From NCBI GenBank assembly GCA_963771655.1, contig CAVYUG010000006.1, forward strand, positions 310,001 through 374,000: a stretch of DNA of 64,000 nt. The letters are read 5' to 3'. Below the pieces are notes generated by a model. The model did not search any database and had not been told where the DNA came from. It saw nothing but the letters and a program-made list of their open reading frames with translations. Both the position numbers and the translations under genes were made by a program. Each line of letters opens with the position of its first letter. Position 1 is the first letter of the stretch. Shown one piece after another: positions 48,861-56,617 of this stretch. Source of the DNA: JAWVFM01 sp963771655. Lineage in GTDB: Bacteria; Actinomycetota; Thermoleophilia; Solirubrobacterales; 70-9.

Positions 48861-50825
48861 TCACGTCTTGGGCGGGTCCTGATCGGGGTGCACGAGGCAA
48901 TCCGAGCTATCGGTCGAGGCGATGTGCCCACCGGCGTCGGGAAACGAATCGCGCAGCGCGTCGGCGATGAGCCGGCTGCGCTCCGCGTAGCCCGGCGTCG
49001 TGAAGTGGATGCCGTCGGGGATGAACCACTGGCGCTTCACGTCGGACGCCCAGTCGTAGATCCGCATGTGCGGGTAGCGGTCGCACGCCGCGAGGAGCGC
49101 CTTGTCCCAGGCCTTCTGGCTTGGCTCCGTGTACGGGCCGGAGGTCGCGATCGTCTTGACGTTGACCCACATGACCGGCTCGTCCTTGATCAGGGACATC
49201 ATCCGGCGGATGCGGTCGTCGAAGCTGTTAGCCGATCCGGCGGCGACGTCCGCCGCCTCGTTGGTGCCGAGGCCGAGGACCCAGCATCCCCTGAAGCCCC
49301 CGGCCTTGATGCTCGACCCGACGTCGTAGGCGTTGGGAATGCCCGGGATGGTCTCGTAGATCGACCGCCCGCCGGAGACCTCCAGGTGTTGGTGCACCGC
49401 GCCGACTCGCGCGAACTGGGCGCTGATCCGCTCCTTCTTGTTCGGCAGGTAGTCCGGCGAGACGAGCCCGAGCGAAGTCGAGTCGCCGATGTAGGTGACG
49501 TCCTTGCACGACGTGTGCTTTGCGTCGACCTTCACGTTCTTGACCGTCTTCGTGCTCGCGACAACGACGTCCTTGCCGCCTCGCGGGCCGCCGACGCCGG
49601 CCCCGGCCATTCCCGCGAGCGCGCTCACCATCACGAGCCCCACCAGCGCGACGATCGCCCAGGCCGGGCGCGAGACGCCTCCCCGGACCCACCTGCTCGC
49701 CCTGATCCGCTCGCGGAGGCCCCGCAGGCCTCCGCGCCGGATCGGGTTCTCGATGTACTTCCAAGACAGGGCGGCGACGATGAACGTGGCGGCCACCTGA
49801 AGGATGGCTCGCGGGATGTCGACCTCCTGCTGCGCGCCCTCGGGCGTGGTCAGGACGATGATCGGGAAGTGCCACAGGTAGATCCCATACGAGCGCTCGC
49901 CGATCCAGCGCAACGGACGCATGCCGATGACACGCGCGAGCTTGGAGGCGGGATGGGCCAGCGCCACGAGCAGCAGCGCGGTCCCGACGGACAGCACGAG
50001 AAAGCCGCCGCGATAGAGGAACGGTGAGTATTCGCCGCAGCGCCAGAACATCAGGCCGACGATCACGAGGCCTATGACCCCGGCCCAGTCGATCATCCTC
50101 CGCGCCTGCGGGGCGATGCTCCGGCGCAGCTGGCGGCTCGGCCAGATGGTCGCGAGCGCCGCTCCGATCAGCAGCTCCTGCGCGCGGGTGTCGGTCCCGT
50201 AATAGACGCGCGAGGGGTCGAGACTGGGCACGTAGAGCACGGCCATCAGGACCGCCGAAGCGATCGCCAGACCGACCATCACGAGGCCCAGGCGAGGCCG
50301 GATGCCACCGCCATTCGGCACCTCGCGGACGAAGTGGACCCCGATCAGCAGCAGGAACGGCCAGACGATGTAGAACTGCTCCTCGATCGACAGGGACCAC
50401 AGGTGGTTCAGCGGGCTTGGCGCGGCGAACTGCGCGAAGTAGGAGACGTTGTGGAAGATCAGCCACCAGTTGTTGAAATAGGCGGAGGCGCTGACCACGT
50501 CCATGCGGAAGTCGGACGGTTGGTGCGGCCCGAACACCGTCACCCAGGCCATCACGATGGCCAGCATCACGAACAGGGCGGGCAGGAGGCGCCGAGCGCG
50601 GGCGAGCCAGAACGCTGCCAGCTTGATTCCGCCGCGGGCGACCTGCGTCAGGAGGATGTCCGTGATCAGGTAACCGCTGAGCGTGAAGAAGACTCCCACG
50701 CCGAGAAGGCCGCCGGCGGCCCACCCGAAGTTGAGGTGGTAGGCGATCACGCCGAGCACGGCTATCGCCCGCAGGCCGTCGAGGCCCGGCATGTAGCGCG
50801 TCTCGCGCTTTACCGGCTTAGGCAT
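48861..50825 (-). CDS. OatA-like membrane acyltransferase with C-terminal SGNH domain
   Basis: A 654-residue protein. Residues 1 to about 380 form an acyltransferase-3 membrane domain with about ten helices; the catalytic His is in LGVIAYHLNFGWAAGGLLGV, followed by FFTLSGYLITDILL. A basic linker and an eleventh helix lead to an extracytoplasmic SGNH hydrolase-like domain (about 430-654) with VTYIGDSTSLGLVS (Ser), LGLGTNEAADV (Gly/Asn region) and FIPDGIHFTTPGYAE (Asp/His). This layout moves acyl groups across the membrane onto peptidoglycan or other glycans, as OatA does. ATG 50825. Confidence 0.92.
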   Translation of the reverse strand: MPKPVKRETRYMPGLDGLRAIAVLGVIAYHLNFGWAAGGLLGVGVFFTLSGYLITDILLTQVARGGIKLAAFWLARARRLLPALFVMLAIVMAWVTVFGPHQPSDFRMDVVSASAYFNNWWLIFHNVSYFAQFAAPSPLNHLWSLSIEEQFYIVWPFLLLIGVHFVREVPNGGGIRPRLGLVMVGLAIASAVLMAVLYVPSLDPSRVYYGTDTRAQELLIGAALATIWPSRQLRRSIAPQARRMIDWAGVIGLVIVGLMFWRCGEYSPFLYRGGFLVLSVGTALLLVALAHPASKLARVIGMRPLRWIGERSYGIYLWHFPIIVLTTPEGAQQEVDIPRAILQVAATFIVAALSWKYIENPIRRGGLRGLRERIRASRWVRGGVSRPAWAIVALVGLVMVSALAGMAGAGVGGPRGGKDVVVASTKTVKNVKVDAKHTSCKDVTYIGDSTSLGLVSPDYLPNKKERISAQFARVGAVHQHLEVSGGRSIYETIPGIPNAYDVGSSIKAGGFRGCWVLGLGTNEAADVAAGSANSFDDRIRRMMSLIKDEPVMWVNVKTIATSGPYTEPSQKAWDKALLAACDRYPHMRIYDWASDVKRQWFIPDGIHFTTPGYAERSRLIADALRDSFPDAGGHIASTDSSDCLVHPDQDPPKT

Positions 50826-50929
50826 GCTTTGGGCTTCTGCTCACGCGGAAGAGAGGGTTCATCGGGCCTGCCAAAGGCTAGGTTCCACGGGATGCGCGGA
50901 GGACGAAAGTCTAGGCGGGGCTGTACTCG

Positions 50930-51799
50930 GTGAGCCATCGGCGCGTCGCGTTGCTGGCCGTCGCCGCGATCTGCCTCGTGGCCGCCGCGGCCGCGGGCGG
51001 ATACGTCCTCGGCTCCAGCACGGTGCCAGACCGCTCGGATGCGCTCGCCGCCCGTCACGAGGCGGCGCTCACGGCGTTCCGCCAGATGCGGGATCGGGCC
51101 CTCGGCGGCGGCAAGCGAACTGGCCTCGAGGAGGGCCGCGCCTCGGGCAGGCAGGCCGCCCGCAGAGTGGGCGTCGCACGCGGCCGGCGCGCCGGGACCC
51201 TCGCGGCGGTCAAGACGAGCAGCCGGCCGAGCCGGATCCCGCCCGCCTCGGGGGTGCTGCAGCCCGCGACGGCCTCCCCTCTCCTCGCCGGCTCCGGCGG
51301 GGCCCTCGTTGTCGGCGACAGCCTCGAGGTGCTGACCTCGCCCTACCTAAAGCGCTACCTCCACGGGATACCGCTGACCGTGAACGCGGTCGGCGGCTAC
51401 AACAGCTTCCAGATCTTCGACCTCTTCAGGGAGAGCTACGACCCCTCGCAGTCGGTGATCGTGTTCGACTCCGGCACCAACGACAACCCCGCATATCCGC
51501 AGATCCTCGCCGGCCGGCTCGAGGCCGTCGCGAGGATCATCGGCAACCGCTGCATGGTCGTGCCGACGATCCACGGGTTGAACGTCAACGGCATCACGTC
51601 GGCCGGCAAGAACAAGGTGGTCCGGCAGTTCGCCGCGTCGCGCCCCGGAACGCAGAGTCCCGACTGGGCCGGCTTCGTCGCCGCCCATCCGGACATCATG
51701 CAGAGCGACAACCTCCACCCTCTGCCCGACGGGGCGGACGCCCGCGCGCAGCTGATCGCCCAGGGCATTCGCGACTGCCTGGCCGTGGGCGGGCGGTAG
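50930..51799 (+). CDS. Membrane-anchored SGNH-hydrolase-like protein
   Basis: A 289-residue protein divergent from the OatA-like gene. An N-terminal anchor (VALLAVAAICLVAAAAAGGY) is followed by a Gly/Arg-spaced segment (GKRTGLEEGRASGRQAARRV, GVARGRRAGTLAA) and an SGNH-like domain with GALVVGDSLEVLTSPYLKRY, VIVFDSGTNDNPAYPQ and MQSDNLHPLPDGADA, giving Ser, Asn and Asp/His positions. It looks like a stand-alone, surface-anchored counterpart of the SGNH half of the neighbouring acyltransferase. GTG 50930. Confidence 0.82.
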   Translation: MSHRRVALLAVAAICLVAAAAAGGYVLGSSTVPDRSDALAARHEAALTAFRQMRDRALGGGKRTGLEEGRASGRQAARRVGVARGRRAGTLAAVKTSSRPSRIPPASGVLQPATASPLLAGSGGALVVGDSLEVLTSPYLKRYLHGIPLTVNAVGGYNSFQIFDLFRESYDPSQSVIVFDSGTNDNPAYPQILAGRLEAVARIIGNRCMVVPTIHGLNVNGITSAGKNKVVRQFAASRPGTQSPDWAGFVAAHPDIMQSDNLHPLPDGADARAQLIAQGIRDCLAVGGR

Positions 51800-51956
51800 G
51801 TCTCTCCCAGGGGTAAGGAAGCGCCCGGATGATCCCGAACTACGTTGCATCGGCCGGCCATCTCGCATCGCGGCGCGCGTTCGGGCGCGGGGCGCCCTCG
51901 GGCTCCTCGCCGTCGCGCTGATCTCCGCCTGCGCATCCGCTGAGGCGCTTGCGGCC

Positions 51957-52505
51957 GTGCCTGGCGGATCGGGCGGCGTCGGCACCCCGGGAAGTGACTG
52001 CAGCGACCATCGCTTCGGCAGCCGAACCCTTGCCCGCGGAGACTGCGGGAGCGATGTAAAGACCCTCAATTGGCTCCTGCGGGCCGAGGCTTCGCCCTCA
52101 GTCGGGCTCGGCCCCGCCTACGACGACGCCACCGTGGCCGCCGTCCGGGAGTTCGAGCGGACGGCCGGGCTCGCGCCCAACGGAGTCTTCGAGACCGCGA
52201 CGCGCCGCTCGCTCGTCTCGAGCCTCGCGACGAATCTGGCGAGCTGGTATGGGGCGCCGCTCTACGGAAACCGGACCGCGTGCGGCCAGACGCTCCGCCG
52301 GTCGACGATGGGCGTCGCGAACAAGACGCTTCCGTGCGGAACTCGGGTCGTGTTCTCCTATCGCGGTCATTGGTTGCGGACGCGGGTCATCGACCGCGGC
52401 CCCTACGTGGACAAGCGCGAGTGGGACCTCACGGAGGCCACGGCGGACAGGCTGCATTTCACGAGCGCCGGCGTGGGCAGCGTGAAGGTCGCCGTTCTGC
52501 GCTAG
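51957..52505 (+). CDS. rlpA: RlpA-like septal-ring/lytic transglycosylase-type protein with peptidoglycan-binding domain (start uncertain)
   Basis: At least 182 residues: an N-terminal PG_binding_1 domain (LARGDCGSDVKTLNWLLRAE, YDDATVAAVREFERTAGLAP, NGVFETATRRSL) and a double-psi beta-barrel RlpA domain (NLASWYGAPLYGNRTACGQT, MGVANKTLPCGTRVVFSYRG, RTRVIDRGPYVDKREWDLTE) with the conserved Asp in VIDRGPY. GTG 51957 is the first canonical start, but in the same frame upstream (about 51864-51956) lies ARVRARGALGLLAVALISAC, which reads as a signal peptide. The real start is therefore earlier, at a non-standard codon or across a frameshift after ATG 51829. Confidence 0.85.
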   Translation: MPGGSGGVGTPGSDCSDHRFGSRTLARGDCGSDVKTLNWLLRAEASPSVGLGPAYDDATVAAVREFERTAGLAPNGVFETATRRSLVSSLATNLASWYGAPLYGNRTACGQTLRRSTMGVANKTLPCGTRVVFSYRGHWLRTRVIDRGPYVDKREWDLTEATADRLHFTSAGVGSVKVAVLR

Positions 52506-52508
52506 GGC

Positions 52509-54221
52509 CTAGCCCGCGCCCAGGTCGGACGCGAGCACCGAGCGCACGATCGGCGCGGCGATCGTGCCGCCGTCACCGTTCGCGTTCACGACCATCGCTG
52601 CCACGGCAAGCTTCGGGTTCGAGGCCGGGGCGAAGGCGGTGAACCAGGCGTCCTTACGCTGGTTGGTGAGGTCGGTTGACCCCGCGACGGGGCCGAGCTC
52701 GGCCGTCCCGGTCTTGCCCGCCACCTCGATTCCCGGGATCTGGGCGGCGGTGCCCGTGCCGAAGTGCACGACGCCGAGCATGAGGGTCCTCAGGATGCCC
52801 GCCGTCTGCGGCGTGGTGACCTTCACGGGTTTGCGAGACGGCAGGAGGTCCTTGTCGGTGACGATCGGCGTCGGCTCGCTCACTCCGCGGTTGGCGATGG
52901 CCTGCGACACCGAGGCCATCTCCAGCGGGGTGGCAAGCACCTCGCCCTGCCCGATCGCGCTGACGGCGAGGTCGACCGGGTTCGGTATCTCCTTCGGAAT
53001 CGTGCTCATCTCGGGCTTGACGGCCGCCAGCGCCGCGTCGTCGTAGAGGCTCGGCGGGGCGTTGAAGCCGTACTTCTCGGCCGCGCCCACGAGGCGGTCC
53101 GACCCGACCTTGACCCCGAGCGGCGCGAAGACGGTGTTGCACGACAACGCGAACGCCTCCACGAAGGAACCGCCGCAGGCCTCGCTGTTCGCGTTCGTGA
53201 TGATGCGGCCCCCGGCGTTGGTCTCGGTTTCGACCGGGAACTGATCGGTCGTCTTGACGAGCCCGGCGTCGAGCGCTGCGGTCGTCGTCACGAGCTTGAA
53301 GGTCGACCCCGGGGGCTGCGGCCCCGAGAACGCTATACCGGCCAGCCCCCGCACCTCCCCGGTCTTCGCGTCGAGCACGGCGACGCCGCCCAGGGTGCTT
53401 CCGAGCGCGGTCACGGCATCCTGCTGGAGGCTCGGGTCGATCGTGGTGTGAACCGGCTTGCCGGCGACGGGCGACGTTGAGGCGAGGACGCGCCGCCCCC
53501 TCGGGCCGACCGCCACGAGCTGGCCGCCCGGATGTCCCTCGAGGCGGGTGTTGAAGGCCAGCTCGAGGCCGCTCGTGCCGGTGGCGGTCCCGGCCGGAAA
53601 GCCCAGCCTCTCCTGATCCGCGGCCTGCTTCGCCTTCGGCTGCGAGACAATTCCCGTGATGGCGGAGTAGGCCGTGGAGGGTGACGTTCGCGCCGATGCG
53701 GGGCCCTCGGCAAGGGGGGCTCCGTTGCGCGCCAGGATCGGCGCGCGAGTCGGGATTCGGGTCCGGCGTTCCAGGTGCTCGCCGGCCTTGAGGCCGGGGA
53801 AGACGAGACTCGGGTTCCACTCGACGGAGTTGCCGGCCAGCGGGAGCACCATGCGCCCGCGCAGCACCCCGAACGCGTTCGTGTGCACGGCGACGTCGAA
53901 CGCCGCAGCCTCGCCTCCGCCCGGCGTCTTAGCGGCCTCCACGGTGCCGGTCTGGACGTGTGAGATCGTCGCGGCCGAGTCGGCGTCGTCGTAGGCACGG
54001 GTGAAGTCCTTGGCCGGGTAACGGCGGCGGGCGTCGTCGCTCAGCTCCTGGCGCATCGCGGCGAGGTCGCCGCGAGACCAGCCCTCGGCGAAGCTCTTCG
54101 CGGCGGCGAGGGGGGTTGAGGTGTGACCCGCGACCGCGCCGATCACGAACGCGGCGACAGCGACTAGTCCGATCGGAAGAGCCCTCGTTATCAGGCGCCG
54201 TCTTCGCTCCGCCGCCTTCAC
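52509..54221 (-). CDS. Class B penicillin-binding protein with NTF2-like N-terminal domain
   Basis: A 570-residue peptidoglycan transpeptidase anchored by one N-terminal helix (LPIGLVAVAAFVIGAVAG). Residues about 40-130 are an NTF2-like MecA_N domain (AKSFAEGWSRGDLAAMRQEL), then a dimerisation domain with RIPTRAPILARNGAPLAEG, and the transpeptidase: SxxK in PPGSTFKLVTT (Ser about 307), SxN as SCN near 359, KTGTAE near 499. This is the PbpA/PBP2a-like layout of actinobacteria and firmicutes. GTG 54221 is the family start. Its end is 3 bases from the convergent rlpA end, and it diverges from the MarP-like gene. Confidence 0.93.
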   Translation of the reverse strand: MKAAERRRRLITRALPIGLVAVAAFVIGAVAGHTSTPLAAAKSFAEGWSRGDLAAMRQELSDDARRRYPAKDFTRAYDDADSAATISHVQTGTVEAAKTPGGGEAAAFDVAVHTNAFGVLRGRMVLPLAGNSVEWNPSLVFPGLKAGEHLERRTRIPTRAPILARNGAPLAEGPASARTSPSTAYSAITGIVSQPKAKQAADQERLGFPAGTATGTSGLELAFNTRLEGHPGGQLVAVGPRGRRVLASTSPVAGKPVHTTIDPSLQQDAVTALGSTLGGVAVLDAKTGEVRGLAGIAFSGPQPPGSTFKLVTTTAALDAGLVKTTDQFPVETETNAGGRIITNANSEACGGSFVEAFALSCNTVFAPLGVKVGSDRLVGAAEKYGFNAPPSLYDDAALAAVKPEMSTIPKEIPNPVDLAVSAIGQGEVLATPLEMASVSQAIANRGVSEPTPIVTDKDLLPSRKPVKVTTPQTAGILRTLMLGVVHFGTGTAAQIPGIEVAGKTGTAELGPVAGSTDLTNQRKDAWFTAFAPASNPKLAVAAMVVNANGDGGTIAAPIVRSVLASDLGAG

Positions 54222-54282
54222 CCGCTAAATCTAGTCTCTTGCCTTTGAGTTCCCTGCAAAACAGGCTCCACGACCCGGTCCG

Positions 54283-55431
54283 TTGAGCGCGGTGGACGTC
54301 GCGATATTGGTCTTCGCCGTGGCGATGGCCGTCGGCGGCTGGCAGCTTGGGCTCGTTCGCAGCGCGCTCCCGCTCGCCGGCTTCGTGGCCGGGGCGGTGA
54401 TCGGCGGCCGCATCGGCCCAGCGCTCCTCTCGGGCGGGGCGAACTCCCCCTATGCGCCGGTCGCGTCACTCTTGGGGGGTCTCGTCGGCGGCGGGCTTGT
54501 GGCGGCGGCGCTCGACGTGGTGGGCTTCGACCTGCGGCAGCGACTCGGGAGGGGGCGCACCGTCGCCGCGGTGGATGGCGCCGCCGGCGCCGCACTGCTC
54601 GCCGTCCTGGCCCTGCTGCTCGTGTGGGCCTTCGGCGCGGTGGTCCGCCAGGCTGCCGCGCCCGACGCGCGCGGTCTCCGCTCGGCGATCAACGACTCCG
54701 AGGTCATCTCGGCCCTCGACGGGATCCTGCCGCCGTCCGGCCCGATCCTGAACCTGTTGCGGCGGGTCGACCCGGTTCCGACGGTCACCGGCCCGAGCGC
54801 CAAGGTGGCCCCTCCGACCGGCGCCGTTCTCCGCTCCCCCGCGGTGCGCCGCGCGGGCCGCAGCTCCGTCAAGGTCACCGGCAGCGCCTGCGGCCTGGGC
54901 CTCGAGGGGTCGGGCTGGGTCGCCGGGCCCGGGATCGTGGTGACCAACGCCCACGTCGTCGCGGGCGAGTCCGACACCGGAATCGAGACGCGCGGCGGCG
55001 AGGCCCTCGACGCCACCGTGGTGCACTACGAGCCTCGGAACGACATCGCGGTCCTCCGCGCGCCCGGCCTCGACCTGCCGGCCCTTCGCCTCGCCCCGGA
55101 TGCCGGCGAGGGCACGCCGGTCGCGATCCTCGGCTATCCGCAGAACGGCCCGTTCGCCGTCGCGCCCGCTCGCCTCGGCCGCGCCGGCGACGTCAGCACG
55201 CAGAACTCCTATGGTCGAGGCCCGGTGCGCCGCACCATCACGCCGTTTCGCGGCTCGGTGATGCCGGGGGACTCGGGCAGCCCGGCGGTCGACGCTCGCG
55301 GGCGCGTCGCCACGACGGTGTTCGCCGCCACCCAGGGCCGCCGTCCCGGGGGGCTCGGCGTGCCGAACGAGATCGTGCGCCGCGCGCTCGATTCGCGATT
55401 GCGCCCGAGATCGGCGGGCCCGTGTGGCTGA
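54283..55431 (+). CDS. MarP-like membrane serine protease (CvpA + trypsin-like)
   Basis: A 382-residue protein. The N-terminal 130 residues form four membrane helices of colicin-V-production (CvpA) type (VDVAILVFAVAMAVGGWQLG, ASLLGGLVGGGLVAAALDVV). An extracytoplasmic chymotrypsin-fold domain follows, with His in VVTNAHVVAGES (about 222), Asp in PRNDIAVLRAPG (about 253) and Ser in MPGDSGSPAVD (about 330). The same domain order is found in mycobacterial MarP, which is needed at acid pH and processes cell-wall enzymes. TTG 54283 begins the first helix. Divergent from the PBP gene, 61 bases between starts. Confidence 0.92.
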   Translation: MSAVDVAILVFAVAMAVGGWQLGLVRSALPLAGFVAGAVIGGRIGPALLSGGANSPYAPVASLLGGLVGGGLVAAALDVVGFDLRQRLGRGRTVAAVDGAAGAALLAVLALLLVWAFGAVVRQAAAPDARGLRSAINDSEVISALDGILPPSGPILNLLRRVDPVPTVTGPSAKVAPPTGAVLRSPAVRRAGRSSVKVTGSACGLGLEGSGWVAGPGIVVTNAHVVAGESDTGIETRGGEALDATVVHYEPRNDIAVLRAPGLDLPALRLAPDAGEGTPVAILGYPQNGPFAVAPARLGRAGDVSTQNSYGRGPVRRTITPFRGSVMPGDSGSPAVDARGRVATTVFAATQGRRPGGLGVPNEIVRRALDSRLRPRSAGPCG

Positions 55432-55495
55432 ATGGCCGCCCGGTTGCGCCGAACGTCCCGCAGCACCTCCTATAGCCCCCGCCGGGGGACGTTCG

Positions 55496-55852
55496 GTGCT
55501 TGATCTAAAGTCAAATGAGGTGGAAGGAGAGCCGGCTCGAGTCTCGCCCGAGTTCCATCACGCCGTCGAGTTGATCGGCAGGCGCTGGAGCGGGGCGATC
55601 ATCTGGGCCCTTACCGGCCGCGACCACTACTTCGGCGAGCTGAGCCAGGCGATCCCCGGCCTCTCCGACCGCCTGCTCTCGCGCCGCCTGCGAGAGCTCG
55701 AGGCGGAGGGGGTCGTCGTCCGCTCGGTTGAGGACGGCACGCCGCCGCGGGTCTCGTACGGCCTCAGCGAAAAAGGGGAGGCGCTCAGGCCGGCGATCGA
55801 CGCGCTGGGCGAGTGGGCCCGGCGATGGGATGGAATGGGGCACACGCGATAG
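55496..55852 (+). CDS. HxlR-family winged-helix regulator
   Basis: A 118-residue DNA-binding protein: VSPEFHHAVELIGRRWSGAI, IWALTGRDHYFGELSQAIPG, LSDRLLSRRLRELEAEGVVV, RVSYGLSEKGEALRPAIDAL. The LSDRLLSRRLRELE recognition helix and the YxLSEKGxxL wing are typical of HxlR. The Cys often found before the first helix is missing (HHAVELIGRRW). GTG 55496 is chosen because homology begins soon after; the open frame before it overlaps the protease end. Target unknown. Confidence 0.88.
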   Translation: MLDLKSNEVEGEPARVSPEFHHAVELIGRRWSGAIIWALTGRDHYFGELSQAIPGLSDRLLSRRLRELEAEGVVVRSVEDGTPPRVSYGLSEKGEALRPAIDALGEWARRWDGMGHTR

Positions 55853-56038
55853 GGCGCCAGTTGCGGCCATCCCGGCGTGGACGCCGGCCTTCGCGTTCGG
55901 CGGCAGCGATGGGTTGCTGACCGGGCGCGTGCCGTTTCGCTGTGTGGTTGGGGGCGCTATGGCGACCAAAAGGCCACAACGAAGGGCCCGCCCGCCGTTC
56001 CGTTGCCCACGTCGCGCCCGCGGGCGGGCGCCCGGGTA
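55853..56038. other. Spacer between convergent hxlR-type and GGCT-like genes
   Basis: This 186-base spacer holds GC-rich inverted repeats near its right end (CGCCCGCGGGCG within GCGCCCGCGGGCGGGCGCCC), which may end transcripts, but no T-run and no convincing ORF. Confidence 0.35.
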
Positions 56039-56617
56039 CTACCACGCGCGGGGGTTGCCGCCCGGGATCTCGTCTCGGACGAGCACGCCCTCGATGACCT
56101 CGGCCGGGGGCGGGCCGGTGCTCCGCCGGAAGGCCTCGAGCTGCCCCGGGCCGAGCGCGTCGAACGCCGCCTCGACCGTTCTCAGGTAGGCCGCGATGAT
56201 CACCGATCCCGCCGGCGTTGAGGCGAGGAACCGCTCCGGCTTCGCCCGGTAGGCGACGAGCGCCTCGATGCCGCTGGGAAGCTCCTCGACCGCGCCGGTA
56301 ACGTCGACGCGGTCGTAGCGGATCTCCCTGATGTCGAGGCGTGCCAGCTCGGCCTCGGTGAGCTCGATGACGGCGCCGTTCGGGCCCTCATCCCGCGCGG
56401 CGCCCGGCTCGATGTTCAGGCCCAGGCAGACGCTCGGGAGATCGCCGCCATCCGCGCGCCGGAACGTCTTCTCGGCGCTCACGTTGTCGCGGCCGAGCGA
56501 CCAGCGGCGGCGCCACCCCAGGAGGCGCGCGGGCACCGGCTCGACCTCGCGACCGAGGGTCTCGGCCGCGCTTGCCGTGCTCACGAGCGACGCGTAGGCG
56601 AAGATGGCGAGCGTCAT
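56039..56617 (-). CDS. Gamma-glutamylcyclotransferase-like (GGCT/BtrG fold) protein
   Basis: A 192-residue protein whose start, MTLAIFAYASLVSTASAAET, matches the xxFxYGSLxx entry strand of the GGCT fold, with Ala in place of the usual Gly in YGS. RLLGWRRRWSLGRD, the NGAVIELTEAELARLDIREI helix with its conserved Glu region, and YDRVDVTG follow the family order; the C-terminal half (AYRAKPERFLASTPAGSVII) matches GGCT-like proteins of actinobacteria. Substrate unknown. The ATG 56617 overlaps the addA stop as TGATG, so translation is coupled to addA. Confidence 0.7.
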   Translation of the reverse strand: MTLAIFAYASLVSTASAAETLGREVEPVPARLLGWRRRWSLGRDNVSAEKTFRRADGGDLPSVCLGLNIEPGAARDEGPNGAVIELTEAELARLDIREIRYDRVDVTGAVEELPSGIEALVAYRAKPERFLASTPAGSVIIAAYLRTVEAAFDALGPGQLEAFRRSTGPPPAEVIEGVLVRDEIPGGNPRAW

